From contig NYTN01000054.1 of NCBI GenBank assembly GCA_002683515.1, forward strand, positions 1 through 12,859: DNA of 12,859 bases, written 5' to 3'. Below the pieces are notes generated by a model, which saw nothing but the letters and a program-made list of their open reading frames with translations, was not told the origin of the DNA and ran no database searches. Shown here in pieces: positions 1 to 6,982 of the stretch (position 1 is its first letter; each line of letters opens with the position of its first letter). A program made the position numbers and the translations under genes. The stretch is from Rhodobiaceae bacterium (lineage in GTDB: Bacteria > Pseudomonadota > Alphaproteobacteria > RS24).

Positions 1-89
1 GCGGAATTTTGGGAAAGCAAGGTGATCGTAAACGCGCGATTGTAACGCTTGAAGAAGGGCATTCGATTGATGTTACGACCGGTCTCTAG
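1..89 (+). CDS. rplW: 50S ribosomal protein L23, 3' end only (partial)
   Basis: Only the last 28 complete codons are in the window, with codons starting at position 3 and a TAG stop at 87-89. The visible C-terminus, ending KRAIVTLEEGHSIDVTTGL, matches the conserved end of bacterial L23, in particular the HSIDVTTGL ending common in alphaproteobacteria. L23 binds domain III of 23S rRNA at the exit of the peptide tunnel and is the docking site for trigger factor and SRP. Its place just before rplB is the normal S10-operon order. The start and most of the protein lie outside the window, so the call rests on a short tail plus context. Confidence 0.9.
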   Translation, partial: GILGKQGDRKRAIVTLEEGHSIDVTTGL

Positions 90-118
90 GCCGGACATCA
101 TGAAAAGGTTATAAAGCT

Positions 119-955
119 ATGGCATTAAAAAAATATAATCCAACGACTCCCGGACAGCGCGGTCTGATTCTTGTTGATCGTTCTGCGCTGCATAAGGGCA
201 AGCCGGTTAAAACATTAACCGAGGGTTTGACCAAATCCGGTGGGCGTAATAATGCCGGCCGCATTACCGCGCGTCGTCGTGGTGGTGGTCATAAACGCAG
301 CTACAGAATTGTCGACTTTAAACGCGTTAAATGGGATATGACTGCTACGGTTGAGCGTTTGGAATATGATCCAAACAGAACGGCTTTTATTGCGCTTATC
401 AAATATGAAGACGGTGAATTAGCTTATATTATTGCACCTCAACGTCTGGGCGTTGGCGATAAAGTAATTGCCGGTGAAAAGGTTGATGTGAAGCCTGGCT
501 GTGCGATGCCACTTCGTTCCGTCCCAATAGGTTCCATCATTCACAACATCGAGATGAAGCCTGGTAAGGGTGGTCAGATTGCCCGTTCTGCTGGCGCATT
601 CGCTCAGATTGTTGGTCGCGATCAAACTTATGCAATCATTCGCTTGGGTTCAGGTGAGCAGCGCCTCATTCATGGTGATTGTATGGCGACTATTGGTGCT
701 GTTTCAAACCCAGACCAAGGAAATATCAAACTTGCTAAAGCGGGCCGTAACCGCTGGATGGGTAAAAGACCGAGCGTACGTGGTGTAGCCATGAACCCTG
801 TTGATCACCCTCATGGTGGTGGTGAAGGTAAAACATCAGGCGGACGTCACCCAGTGACACCGTGGGGTAAGTCAACTAAAGGTAAGCGCACGCGTTCGAA
901 TAAATCCTCGGACAAATATATTTTGCGCAGCCGTCATATGAAGAAAAAGCGTTAG
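119..955 (+). CDS. rplB: 50S ribosomal protein L2
   Basis: This 278-residue protein is of normal family length. L2 binds 23S rRNA near the peptidyl-transferase centre and is needed for subunit association. The N-terminal OB-fold RNA-binding half (about 40-120) contains the basic ARRRGGGHKR stretch at 51-60. The C-terminal SH3-like half carries the signature MNPVDHPHGGGEG at 225-237, and His230 aligns with the E. coli His229 linked to peptidyl transfer. The Lys/Arg-rich C-terminus is intact. The ATG at 119 is preceded by an AAAAGG ribosome-binding site at 103-108. The gap to rplW is 29 bp, without an obvious promoter, so it is read as part of the S10 operon. Confidence 0.98.
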   Translation: MALKKYNPTTPGQRGLILVDRSALHKGKPVKTLTEGLTKSGGRNNAGRITARRRGGGHKRSYRIVDFKRVKWDMTATVERLEYDPNRTAFIALIKYEDGELAYIIAPQRLGVGDKVIAGEKVDVKPGCAMPLRSVPIGSIIHNIEMKPGKGGQIARSAGAFAQIVGRDQTYAIIRLGSGEQRLIHGDCMATIGAVSNPDQGNIKLAKAGRNRWMGKRPSVRGVAMNPVDHPHGGGEGKTSGGRHPVTPWGKSTKGKRTRSNKSSDKYILRSRHMKKKR

Positions 956-964
956 GAATAAATA

Positions 965-1243
965 ATGACACGTTCAGTTTGGAAAGGCCCGTTTGTTGAT
1001 GGTTATCTGCTTAAAAAAGCGGAAGCAGTTCGTGCGTCCGGTAGAAACGACGTCATCAAGACTTGGAGCCGTCGGTCAACCATTCTCCCGCAATTTGTCG
1101 GGTTGAATTTTGGTGTGCATAACGGTCAAAAACACATTCCTGTTCTCGTAACAGAAGAAATGGTTGGACATAAATTCGGTGAATTTGCGCCAACTCGTAC
1201 GTATTACGGCCATTCTGCCGATAAGAAGGCTAAGAGGAAGTAA
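965..1243 (+). CDS. rpsS: 30S ribosomal protein S19
   Basis: This is a 92-residue small-subunit head protein that pairs with S13 and contacts the A-site finger of the large subunit. It shows the family start RSVWKGPFVD, the core WSRRSTILPQFVG and the C-terminal signature GHKFGEFAPTRTYYGH, followed by a Lys-rich end. Length is usual for the family. The ATG at 965 follows an AGGA at 955-958 that overlaps the stop of rplB. The gap to rplB is 9 bp and the gap to rplV is 1 bp, so the three are very likely co-translated from one message. Confidence 0.98.
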   Translation: MTRSVWKGPFVDGYLLKKAEAVRASGRNDVIKTWSRRSTILPQFVGLNFGVHNGQKHIPVLVTEEMVGHKFGEFAPTRTYYGHSADKKAKRK

Positions 1244-1244
1244 G

Positions 1245-1640
1245 ATGGGTAAGGCATCCAAACCAAGACAACTTGCTGACAATGAAGCCAAAGCGGTGGG
1301 CCGGATGATCCGTACCAGTCCGCAAAAGCTTAATCTTGTTGCGCAATTAATTAGAGGTAAAAAGGCTGAGAAAGCTGTTGCTGATTTAACTTTCTCACGC
1401 AGACGTATTTCAGATGAGGTTAAAAAAGTTCTCGAAAGCGCAATAGCGAATGCAGAAAACAACCATGATTTGGATGTTGATAATCTTTTTGTCGCTGAAG
1501 CTTATGTGGGTAAGAACCTCGTTATGAAGCGGTTCCGCCCAAGAGCTAAAGGCCGCGCCGCACGTATTATTAAGCCTTTCAGCCAACTTACAATTGTTGT
1601 TCGTGAGATGGAAGAAACTCAGGCCGGAGGAAAAGCCTAA
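1245..1640 (+). CDS. rplV: 50S ribosomal protein L22
   Basis: I place the start at the ATG at 1245, giving 131 residues. A longer open frame reaches back to 1164, but that would overlap most of the rpsS 3' end and add unrelated residues. The 1245 start has a GAGGA at 1234-1238 with a 6-base spacer and begins MGKASKPRQL. L22 assembles early on 23S rRNA, and its beta-hairpin lines the peptide tunnel. The hairpin tip is MKRFRPRAKGRAARI at about 94-108, and M94-K95-R96 correspond to the Met-Lys-Arg deleted in known macrolide-resistant E. coli; here it is wild type. The TAA stop shares an A with the rpsC start (TAATG). Confidence 0.97.
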   Translation: MGKASKPRQLADNEAKAVGRMIRTSPQKLNLVAQLIRGKKAEKAVADLTFSRRRISDEVKKVLESAIANAENNHDLDVDNLFVAEAYVGKNLVMKRFRPRAKGRAARIIKPFSQLTIVVREMEETQAGGKA

Positions 1641-2350
1641 TGGGACAGAAAATTAATCCGATTGGTATGCGCCTAGGTGTCAACCGTACATGGGACTCCC
1701 GCTGGTATGCTAGAAAAGGTGAATATGCTTCACTTCTTCACGAAGATCTAAATATCCGTGAAATGCTTTTGAAAGAACTTAAGCAGGCGGCTGTATCTAA
1801 AATCATTATTGAGCGCCCCCACAAAAAGTGCCGTGTCACAATTCATTCAGCGCGCCCCGGTGTCATTATTGGAAAAAAAGGTGCAGATATTGAGAAGCTA
1901 CGCGGTAGGATTGCAAAAATCACAGACAGTGAAGTTCTTCTGAATATCGTTGAAGTGAGAAAACCCGAAATTGACGCCCAGCTTGTTGCTGACGGGATTG
2001 CCCAGCAGCTTGAGCGTCGTGTTGGTTTTCGTCGTGCTATGAAGCGGGCTGTGCAGTCTGCTATCAGATTGGGTGCTGAAGGTATCCGTATTAATTGTGG
2101 TGGCCGTCTTGGTGGCGCTGAGATTGCGCGTGTTGAATGGTACCGTGAGGGGCGTGTGCCACTTCATACACTCCGCGCAGATATTGATTATGGTGTCGGG
2201 TCAGCGCATACGGCTTACGGCGTCTGCGGAATTAAAGTATGGATTTTCAAAGGTGAAATCGTTGATCATGATCCAATGGCACGCGATAAGCGCGGTGAGC
2301 AAGGCAGTGATGATAATTCCAACTCATCTAGAGAAATGGCAAGAGGTTAG
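1640..2350 (+). CDS. rpsC: 30S ribosomal protein S3
   Basis: This 236-residue protein is at the mRNA entry channel of the 30S subunit, where with S4 and S5 it contributes to mRNA unwinding. It starts with the family signature MGQKINPIGMRLG. The type II KH domain (about 40-110) has its GKKG loop at 78-81. The C-terminal domain runs to about residue 210 and includes the motifs GRLGGAEIARVEW and GVGSAHTAYGVCGIKVW. The last 25 residues are hydrophilic and rich in Asp, Ser and Asn, as is usual for the variable S3 tail. A GGAGGA at 1626-1631 lies 8 bases before the ATG. The start overlaps the rplV stop by one base, pointing to translational coupling. Confidence 0.98.
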   Translation: MGQKINPIGMRLGVNRTWDSRWYARKGEYASLLHEDLNIREMLLKELKQAAVSKIIIERPHKKCRVTIHSARPGVIIGKKGADIEKLRGRIAKITDSEVLLNIVEVRKPEIDAQLVADGIAQQLERRVGFRRAMKRAVQSAIRLGAEGIRINCGGRLGGAEIARVEWYREGRVPLHTLRADIDYGVGSAHTAYGVCGIKVWIFKGEIVDHDPMARDKRGEQGSDDNSNSSREMARG

Positions 2351-2355
2351 GGACA

Positions 2356-2775
2356 ATGCTGCAACCTAAACGTACAAAATTCCGTAAAGCTCATAAAGGC
2401 CGCATTAAAGGTAATGCGAAGGGCGGAACAGCGCTTAATTTTGGGGCTTTTGGTCTTAAAGCAACCACACCAGAGCGTGTCACATCGCGCCAGATTGAGG
2501 CTGCACGTCGTGTGATAACCCGTCATATGAAACGTGCTGGGCGTGTTTGGATTCGTATTTTTCCTGATGTGCCGGTTTCCAAGAAACCGACTGAAATTCG
2601 TATGGGTAAAGGTAAGGGTTCTCCTGAATTTTGGGCGTGCCGTGTTAAGCCCGGTCGGATTATGTTTGAAGTTGACGGTGTGCCTGCAAATGTTGCCCAT
2701 GAGGCTTTGAAACTTGCTGCCGCTAAACTTCCGGTTCAAACGCGTGTTGTGTCACGTATTGGCGATCAAGACTAG
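2356..2775 (+). CDS. rplP: 50S ribosomal protein L16
   Basis: This 139-residue protein is of normal length and starts with the signature MLQPKRTKFRKAHKGR. L16 is a late-assembling protein that positions the A-site tRNA and helps organise the peptidyl-transferase centre. The conserved segment TEIRMGKGKGSPEFW (79-93) contains Arg82, equivalent to the E. coli Arg81 that is the known hydroxylation site of L16. Whether this organism carries the hydroxylase cannot be seen here. The gene follows rpsC by 5 bp, with a GAGG at 2343-2346 inside the end of rpsC serving as a likely ribosome-binding site. Confidence 0.98.
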   Translation: MLQPKRTKFRKAHKGRIKGNAKGGTALNFGAFGLKATTPERVTSRQIEAARRVITRHMKRAGRVWIRIFPDVPVSKKPTEIRMGKGKGSPEFWACRVKPGRIMFEVDGVPANVAHEALKLAAAKLPVQTRVVSRIGDQD

Positions 2776-2786
2776 GAATTGGGTTT

Positions 2787-2987
2787 ATGAAGATTATAGA
2801 AATCAGAGATTTGACTAACGACCAGCTTGATGACCGCTTGGTAGAATTGAAAAAAGAACAGTTCAATCTGCGCTTCCAAAAAGCTTCAGGCCAACTTGAG
2901 AATATGGCACGTATCGGTCAGGTGCGAAAAGAAATTGCCCGCGTACAGACTGCTAAAAACGAGCTTAAGGGTAAACAGGCCGAGTAG
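2787..2987 (+). CDS. rpmC: 50S ribosomal protein L29
   Basis: This is a small, 66-residue, almost wholly alpha-helical protein. It contains the L29 pattern EIRDLTNDQLDDRLVELKKE followed by FNLRFQKASGQLEN and a second helix ending in a charged tail. L29 binds 23S rRNA next to L23 at the tunnel exit and takes part in trigger factor/SRP docking. It lies 11 bp after rplP, with a GGAATTGGG purine-rich stretch before the ATG, and precedes rpsQ as in most bacterial S10 operons. No unusual feature was seen. Confidence 0.97.
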   Translation: MKIIEIRDLTNDQLDDRLVELKKEQFNLRFQKASGQLENMARIGQVRKEIARVQTAKNELKGKQAE

Positions 2988-3014
2988 GGTCGTTTAATTG
3001 AGGACTAGATAGAA

Positions 3015-3245
3015 ATGCCAAAACGTATTCTACAAGGAACTGTTGTCAGCGATAAAACCGACAAAACTGTTGTTGTTCGGGTTGAGCGTCGTTTGACAGA
3101 CCCTGTGATGAAAAAGACCGTTCGTAAATCGAAGAAGTACCACGTTCATGATGCTGATAACCAGTACAAAACCGGTGATACTGTTCGCATTAGAGAGTGT
3201 CGTCCGATTTCCAAGCTGAAGTGCTGGGAAGTCATAACTGAATAG
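3015..3245 (+). CDS. rpsQ: 30S ribosomal protein S17
   Basis: This 76-residue OB-fold protein is a primary binder of the 5' domain of 16S rRNA. Diagnostic segments are MPKRILQGTVVSDKTDKTVVV at the N-terminus, KKYHVHDADNQYKTGD in the middle and the closing RIRECRPISKLKCWEV. It is slightly shorter than the E. coli protein but within the family range. The AGGA at 3001-3004 is about 10 bases from the ATG, a rather long spacing that suggests modest initiation. The 27-bp gap after rpmC shows no convincing promoter. This is the last gene of the classical S10 block. Confidence 0.97.
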   Translation: MPKRILQGTVVSDKTDKTVVVRVERRLTDPVMKKTVRKSKKYHVHDADNQYKTGDTVRIRECRPISKLKCWEVITE

Positions 3246-3270
3246 TTGAGGCTAGGTAAGGAATAATACA

Positions 3271-3639
3271 ATGATACAGATGCAAACCAATCTGGACGTT
3301 GCCGACAACTCGGGTGCTCGACGGGTGCAGTGCATCAAGGTTCTCGGAGGCTCAAAACGCATGAGCGCCGGCATTGGCGACACAATCGTGGTTAGTGTAA
3401 AGGAGGCAATTCCGCGCGGTCGCGTGAAAAAGGGTGACGTTATGCGTGCGGTGATTGTCCGCACAGCAAAAGAAATCCGTCGCAATGATGGAAGTGTCAT
3501 CCGCTTTGACCGTAACGCAGCTGTGCTGGTAAATAATTCAGGTGAGCCTGTGGGAACAAGAATTTTTGGTCCGGTTACACGTGAATTAAGGGCAACCAAT
3601 CACATGAAAATTGTTTCTCTTGCGCCCGAGGTTCTATAA
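3271..3639 (+). CDS. rplN: 50S ribosomal protein L14
   Basis: This 122-residue protein is the exact usual family length. L14 sits at the subunit interface, contacts 16S rRNA helix 14 through bridge B8 and is the known docking partner of the silencing factor RsfS. It shows the signature MIQMQTNLDVADNSGARRVQCIKVLGG at the start (only part needed for recognition), then RGRVKKGDVMRAVIVRT and the closing GTRIFGPVTRELR. An AAGGA at 3258-3262 lies 8 bases before the ATG. In E. coli a separate spc promoter lies before this gene; the 25-bp gap here has no recognisable -35/-10 pair. The stop overlaps the rplX start as TAATG. Confidence 0.98.
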   Translation: MIQMQTNLDVADNSGARRVQCIKVLGGSKRMSAGIGDTIVVSVKEAIPRGRVKKGDVMRAVIVRTAKEIRRNDGSVIRFDRNAAVLVNNSGEPVGTRIFGPVTRELRATNHMKIVSLAPEVL

Positions 3640-3962
3640 TGACGACAAAATTGAAAATTAAAAAAGGCGATAAGGTCGTTGTGTTAGCCGGTCGCGATAA
3701 AGGTAAATCGGGCGAGGTTCTAAGAATATTTCCAACAGAAAGCCGTGCTCTCGTGCAAGGAGTGAATATTGTGAAACGTCATCAACGACAGTCTGCCCAA
3801 ACCGAGGGTGGTATTATCGCGCGCGAATCCAAAATTCATATTTCTAACCTCGCCATTGCTGATCCTAAAGATGGTTCGCCAAGCCGGGTCGGGTATCAAT
3901 TTGATAATGACGGCAAAAAACAAAGATTTGCCAAGAAGTCAGGAGACGTCATCGATGGCTGA
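3639..3962 (+). CDS. rplX: 50S ribosomal protein L24
   Basis: This 107-residue protein initiates 50S assembly by binding the 5' end of 23S rRNA. The KOW motif is at about residues 7-34 (IKKGDKVVVLAGRDKGKSGEV in sense, with the KGD and GRDKGK elements). It is followed by the typical GVNIVKRHQR at 41-50, a short linker SAQTEGGI, and ESKIHISNLAIADPK. A GAGG at 3628-3631 lies 7 bases upstream. The start shares one base with the rplN stop, and the end overlaps rplE by 8 bp (3955-3962). Both overlaps imply coupled translation of L14, L24 and L5. The C-terminal 25 residues are weakly conserved, as is normal for L24. Confidence 0.97.
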   Translation: MTTKLKIKKGDKVVVLAGRDKGKSGEVLRIFPTESRALVQGVNIVKRHQRQSAQTEGGIIARESKIHISNLAIADPKDGSPSRVGYQFDNDGKKQRFAKKSGDVIDG

Positions 3963-4518
3963 AGTAGATTACATTCCACGTCTTAAGACGCATTATGACG
4001 ATAGCGTTCGAGCTCAGCTGACTGAACAGTTCAGCTATGCCAACCCAATGCAGGTCCCAAAGCTTGATAAGGTTGTTCTGAATATGGGTATTGGTGAAGC
4101 CACCACGGACACGAAAAAAGTGAAGTCGGCCTATGCTGATATGGAACTGATTGCAGGTCAAAAGCCTGTCGTTACCCGCGCCCGTAATTCTATTGCGACA
4201 TTTAAAGTGCGTGAAGATATGCCACTGGGTGTCAAAGTTACACTTCGCAAATCGAATATGTATGAGTTTATTGACCGTCTGGTTACCATCGCATTGCCGC
4301 GTGTGCGTGACTTTAGAGGTCTTAATCCTAAAAGTTTTGACGGCAATGGAAATTATGCCATGGGCCTAAAAGAACATATTGTGTTTCCGGAAATCGACTA
4401 TGACAAAGTCGATACAATCTGGGGAATGGATATCATTGTTTGCACAACAGCGACTTCGGATGATGAAGCTCGTGAACTTCTACGTGCATTTAATTTTCCG
4501 TTCTCGGACAAGAACTGA
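3955..4518 (+). CDS. rplE: 50S ribosomal protein L5
   Basis: The ATG at 3955 gives 187 residues beginning MAEVDYIPRLKTHYDD, the normal L5 start. The frame is open back to 3808, but that portion lies inside rplX, and only the 3955 start has a good ribosome-binding site (AGGAG at 3941-3945, 9-base spacer). L5 binds 5S rRNA with L18 and L25 and forms the central protuberance, touching P-site tRNA. Family landmarks are VPKLDKVVLNMGIGEA, KSAYADMELIAGQKPVVTRA, the loop FRGLNPKSFDGNGNYAMG and the end GMDIIVCTTATSDDEARELL. It overlaps rplX by 8 bp. Confidence 0.97.
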   Translation: MAEVDYIPRLKTHYDDSVRAQLTEQFSYANPMQVPKLDKVVLNMGIGEATTDTKKVKSAYADMELIAGQKPVVTRARNSIATFKVREDMPLGVKVTLRKSNMYEFIDRLVTIALPRVRDFRGLNPKSFDGNGNYAMGLKEHIVFPEIDYDKVDTIWGMDIIVCTTATSDDEARELLRAFNFPFSDKN

Positions 4519-4539
4519 CGAGATCGGAGAGAGGTAGTT

Positions 4540-4845
4540 ATGGCTAAAAAGAGCTCTGTAGAACGTAATAAAAAACGCATCCGACTGGCGGATAAATATG
4601 CTGCCAAGCGTGCGGAATTGCTGGCTACGGCCAAGGATGAGTCGCTGACAAATGAGGAGCGCTTCAAAGCGCGCCTCAAGCTCTCAGAACTCCCGCGCAA
4701 TTCGGCCAAGTCGCGTGTGCGGAACCGTTGTGGTGTGACTGGTCGCCCACGTGGTTATTACAGAAAATTGAACATGTCCCGGATCTCTTTGAGAGATTTG
4801 GCCTCTAAAGGTCAGATTCCGGGCATGGTTAAGTCAAGTTGGTAG
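4540..4845 (+). CDS. rpsN: 30S ribosomal protein S14, zinc-independent form
   Basis: This is a 101-residue S14 of the long, zinc-free type. It has a single cysteine (Cys64) in NRCGVTGRPRGYYRKLNMSR and lacks the paired CxxC motifs of the short zinc-binding form. S14 belongs to the 30S head and is assembled late with S3 and S10. The N-terminal region is rich in basic residues (MAKKSSVERNKKRIRL), and the protein ends with the usual GQIPGMVKSSW. The GAGAGAGG at 4527-4534 is a strong ribosome-binding site 5 bases from the ATG. The gap to rplE is 21 bp. Confidence 0.98.
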   Translation: MAKKSSVERNKKRIRLADKYAAKRAELLATAKDESLTNEERFKARLKLSELPRNSAKSRVRNRCGVTGRPRGYYRKLNMSRISLRDLASKGQIPGMVKSSW

Positions 4846-4855
4846 GGGAAGTATT

Positions 4856-5254
4856 ATGAACTTAAACGATCCTCTTGGTGACATGCTTACACGTATCCGC
4901 AACGCTCAAATGCGTGGCAAGTCGAGTGTTATTTCTCCATCTTCAAAACTACGCCGTTGGGTGTTGGATGTGTTGAAAGATGAAGGATATATTCGTGGAT
5001 ATTCTGAAAAACAATTTACTGGCACTATGGCTGAGCTTGAAATCGAGCTGAAATATCATGAAGGGCGTCCCGTCATTCAGGATATTCAACGCGTTTCAAA
5101 ACCTGGTCGCCGTGTCTATTCATCTGTAAAGACTATGCCCGTAGTTCAAAACGGTCTTGGTATTTCAATTTTATCAACGCCAAAAGGGGTCATGTCTGAC
5201 TCTGCTGCGCGTGAAAACAATGTTGGTGGGGAGGTTCTCTGTCGCATCTTTTGA
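4856..5254 (+). CDS. rpsH: 30S ribosomal protein S8
   Basis: This 132-residue protein binds the central domain of 16S rRNA. It is recognised by NDPLGDMLTRIRNAQMRGK at the start, the middle segment RVSKPGRRVYSS, and the C-terminal motifs GLGISILSTPKGVMSD and GGEVLCRIF. In E. coli S8 also represses the spc operon by binding mRNA near the rplE start; I did not establish an equivalent hairpin here. AGGGGAAG directly before the ATG provides the ribosome-binding site. The gap from rpsN is 10 bp. The stop TGA is fused to an ATG (TGATG at 5252-5256) that opens an 8-codon minicistron; see findings. Confidence 0.98.
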   Translation: MNLNDPLGDMLTRIRNAQMRGKSSVISPSSKLRRWVLDVLKDEGYIRGYSEKQFTGTMAELEIELKYHEGRPVIQDIQRVSKPGRRVYSSVKTMPVVQNGLGISILSTPKGVMSDSAARENNVGGEVLCRIF

Positions 5255-5289
5255 TGGGGCTTAATTTGAGAATTCTATGAGGAAAAGAA

Positions 5290-5823
5290 ATGTCTCGCAT
5301 TGGTAAAAAACCTGTTCCTGTACCCGGTGGCGTTGAGGTTAGCCTCAACGGTCAGGCATTGGCTGTTAAAGGGCCTAAGGGTGAAATGAGTGCCGTATTA
5401 TCTGACTTGATTGCGATTGAGCAGACTGATGATGGCATTCTTGTCAGCCCGAGGGAAAAGTCTCAAGCAGCTAGAAGTTTTTGGGGCTTGAGCCGTTCAA
5501 CAGTTGCTAATTTAGTGGCTGGCGTCTCTGAAGGTTTTGAGAAAAAACTTGAACTGCAAGGTGTCGGTTATCGTGCTCAGATTCAAGGTCAAAAGCTAAA
5601 GCTTAGCCTTGGGTTCAGTCATGATGTTGATTTTGCTGTTCCTGAAGGCATCAAGGTTGAATGCCCGTCCCAGACCGAAATTACGGTATCTGGTATTGAT
5701 AAACAAAAAGTTGGGCAGGTAGCTGCTGAGATACGCTCATATCGTCCTCCGGAGCCTTATAAGGGCAAGGGTGTTAGATATGTCGGTGAGTATATCTTCC
5801 GCAAAGAAGGTAAGAAGAAATAG
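5290..5823 (+). CDS. rplF: 50S ribosomal protein L6
   Basis: This 177-residue protein has two tandem L6 alpha-beta repeats (about 8-82 and 83-165). It starts with MSRIGKKPVPVPGGVEV, contains GVGYRAQIQGQKLKLSLGFSH at the domain joint, and ends with the highly conserved RPPEPYKGKGVRYVGE segment at 152-167, then a Lys-rich tail. L6 binds near the sarcin-ricin loop and the GTPase-associated centre. A GAGGA at 5279-5283 precedes the ATG by 6 bases. The 35-bp gap from rpsH has no promoter but holds a short minicistron whose stop overlaps this ribosome-binding site. Confidence 0.98.
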   Translation: MSRIGKKPVPVPGGVEVSLNGQALAVKGPKGEMSAVLSDLIAIEQTDDGILVSPREKSQAARSFWGLSRSTVANLVAGVSEGFEKKLELQGVGYRAQIQGQKLKLSLGFSHDVDFAVPEGIKVECPSQTEITVSGIDKQKVGQVAAEIRSYRPPEPYKGKGVRYVGEYIFRKEGKKK

Positions 5824-5832
5824 GATTTCGCT

Positions 5833-6189
5833 ATGGTGAAGATGATATCAAAAGATGAGAGACGGAAAAGACGCGTTAGAATGCGTCTGAGAAAGCTAGC
5901 TAATGGTAAGCCTAGATTGTCGGTTTTCAGGTCGTCTCAGCATATCTATGCCCAAGTCATCGACGACGAGAATGGTGTAACGGTAGCCGCTGCCTCCACA
6001 AAGGAAAAGGATTTTTCCGGGCAGAAGGGTTCAGACAAAGAGGCTGCAGGTCTTGTCGGCAAGTTAGTTGCTGAGAGGGCCAAAACAGCCGGCGTTGAAA
6101 CGGTTATTTTTGATCGTGGCGGATATCTATTTCATGGCAGAGTTAAAGCTCTTGCCGAAGCCGCGCGTGAAGCCGGCTTAAAATTTTAA
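5833..6189 (+). CDS. rplR: 50S ribosomal protein L18
   Basis: This 118-residue 5S-rRNA-binding protein of the central protuberance works with L5. It has a basic N-terminal arm (RRKRRVRMRLRKLANGKPRLSV region, residues 10-31), then VFRSSQHIYAQVIDDENG, and the family-specific FDRGGYLFHGRVKALAEAARE at 93-113, ending GLKF. The start is taken as the ATG at 5833, 7 bases after an AGGA overlapping the rplF stop. A second in-frame ATG at 5842 would remove only three residues and is further from that site, so it is less likely but not excluded. The gap to rplF is 9 bp. Confidence 0.97.
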   Translation: MVKMISKDERRKRRVRMRLRKLANGKPRLSVFRSSQHIYAQVIDDENGVTVAAASTKEKDFSGQKGSDKEAAGLVGKLVAERAKTAGVETVIFDRGGYLFHGRVKALAEAAREAGLKF

Positions 6190-6201
6190 GGAGACTGACT
6201 C

Positions 6202-6756
6202 GTGGCTAGAGGTGATAATCGTAAAGATAACCGCGACGACGATCGCGACAACGAGTTTATTGATAAGCTTGTGCACATTAATCGTGTTGCCAAAGTGGTC
6301 AAAGGTGGTCGCCGGTTTGGTTTCGCTGCACTCGTTGTTGTTGGTGATCAAAAAGGTCGGGTTGGCTATGGGCTCGGTAAAGCGCGTGAAGTTCCTGAAG
6401 CTATTCGTAAAGCAACCGAAGCCGCAAAGCGCAAAATGATACGTGTGCCGCTTCGCGAAGGTCGTACATTACACCACGATATTCGTGGTCATCATGGTGC
6501 GGGTAAAGTTCTGCTTCGTGCAGCACCTCCCGGTACCGGTATTATTGCCGGTGGCCCGATGCGTGCGGTGTTTGAGGTCTTGGGTATGCAAGATGTTGTG
6601 GCGAAATCAATCGGGACGTCTAATCCCTATAATATGGTTCACGCTACTATTGATGCCTTGAGCAAGCAAGCCAGCCCGCGCCAGATTGCGGCGCGTCGAG
6701 GCAAGAAGGTTTCAGATATTGTTTCCCGTCGCGGGGTAGATGCTGCCGACGCATAA
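6202..6756 (+). CDS. rpsE: 30S ribosomal protein S5 (GTG start)
   Basis: This 184-residue protein begins at a GTG at 6202, set by the strong AAGGAG at 6188-6193 with an 8-base spacer. S5 acts in decoding accuracy and mRNA unwinding on the 30S subunit. The N-terminal double-stranded-RNA-binding-like fold (about 19-83) contains the loop VVKGGRRFGF, whose KGG at 34-36 is the region altered in spectinomycin-resistant mutants; it looks wild type. The C-terminal domain shows GTGIIAGGPMRAVFEVLG and SKSIGTSNPYN-like residues at 136-144. The first 17 residues are an unusual run of Asp, Arg and Asn, encoded by an imperfect CGCGACRACGA direct repeat at 6232-6254. Confidence 0.97.
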   Translation: MARGDNRKDNRDDDRDNEFIDKLVHINRVAKVVKGGRRFGFAALVVVGDQKGRVGYGLGKAREVPEAIRKATEAAKRKMIRVPLREGRTLHHDIRGHHGAGKVLLRAAPPGTGIIAGGPMRAVFEVLGMQDVVAKSIGTSNPYNMVHATIDALSKQASPRQIAARRGKKVSDIVSRRGVDAADA

Positions 6757-6773
6757 TCGGTAAGGAGTGAATG

Positions 6774-6965
6774 ATGGCGAAGAAAAATACAGTGACTGTA
6801 GAGCAAACCGGGAGTCCAATTGGGAGACCTGAAGATCAGCGCGCGACACTTGTTGGTTTGGGGTTGAATAAAATGCATCGCATTAAAACATTAGAAGATA
6901 CACCAGCTGTGCGGGGCATGATTGCGAAAGTCGCGCACCTTGTTCGTATTGTGGAAGACGCCTAA
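6774..6965 (+). CDS. rpmD: 50S ribosomal protein L30
   Basis: This is a 63-residue L30 from the second of two tandem ATGs. The AAGGAG at 6762-6767 is 6 bases from the ATG at 6774 but only 3 from the ATG at 6771, so the downstream start is favoured; the difference is one extra Met. The protein contains the L30 core VTVEQTGSPIGRPEDQRATLVGLGLNKM followed by LEDTPAVRGMIAKVAHLV in the expected order. L30 is absent from some bacterial lineages, so its presence here between rpsE and rplO follows the full spc arrangement. Confidence 0.96.
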   Translation: MAKKNTVTVEQTGSPIGRPEDQRATLVGLGLNKMHRIKTLEDTPAVRGMIAKVAHLVRIVEDA

Positions 6966-6982
6966 GGGCCTGGAGATTGACT

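Noticed and set aside
1164..1244. Longer open frame upstream of rplV
   Set aside because: It lies inside rpsS, adds residues unlike L22, and the ATG at 1245 has a well-placed GAGGA.
1076..1462. 128-codon minus-strand open frame
   Set aside because: It spans rpsS and rplV antisense, has no recognisable domain or ribosome-binding site and is best read as a shadow of the coding strand.
3093..3098. Perfect TTGACA hexamer inside rpsQ as a promoter for the spc block
   Set aside because: No -10-like hexamer at 16-18 bp downstream.
3808..3954. Longer open frame upstream of rplE
   Set aside because: It is wholly within rplX; the ATG at 3955 has AGGAG 9 bases upstream and gives the normal L5 N-terminus.
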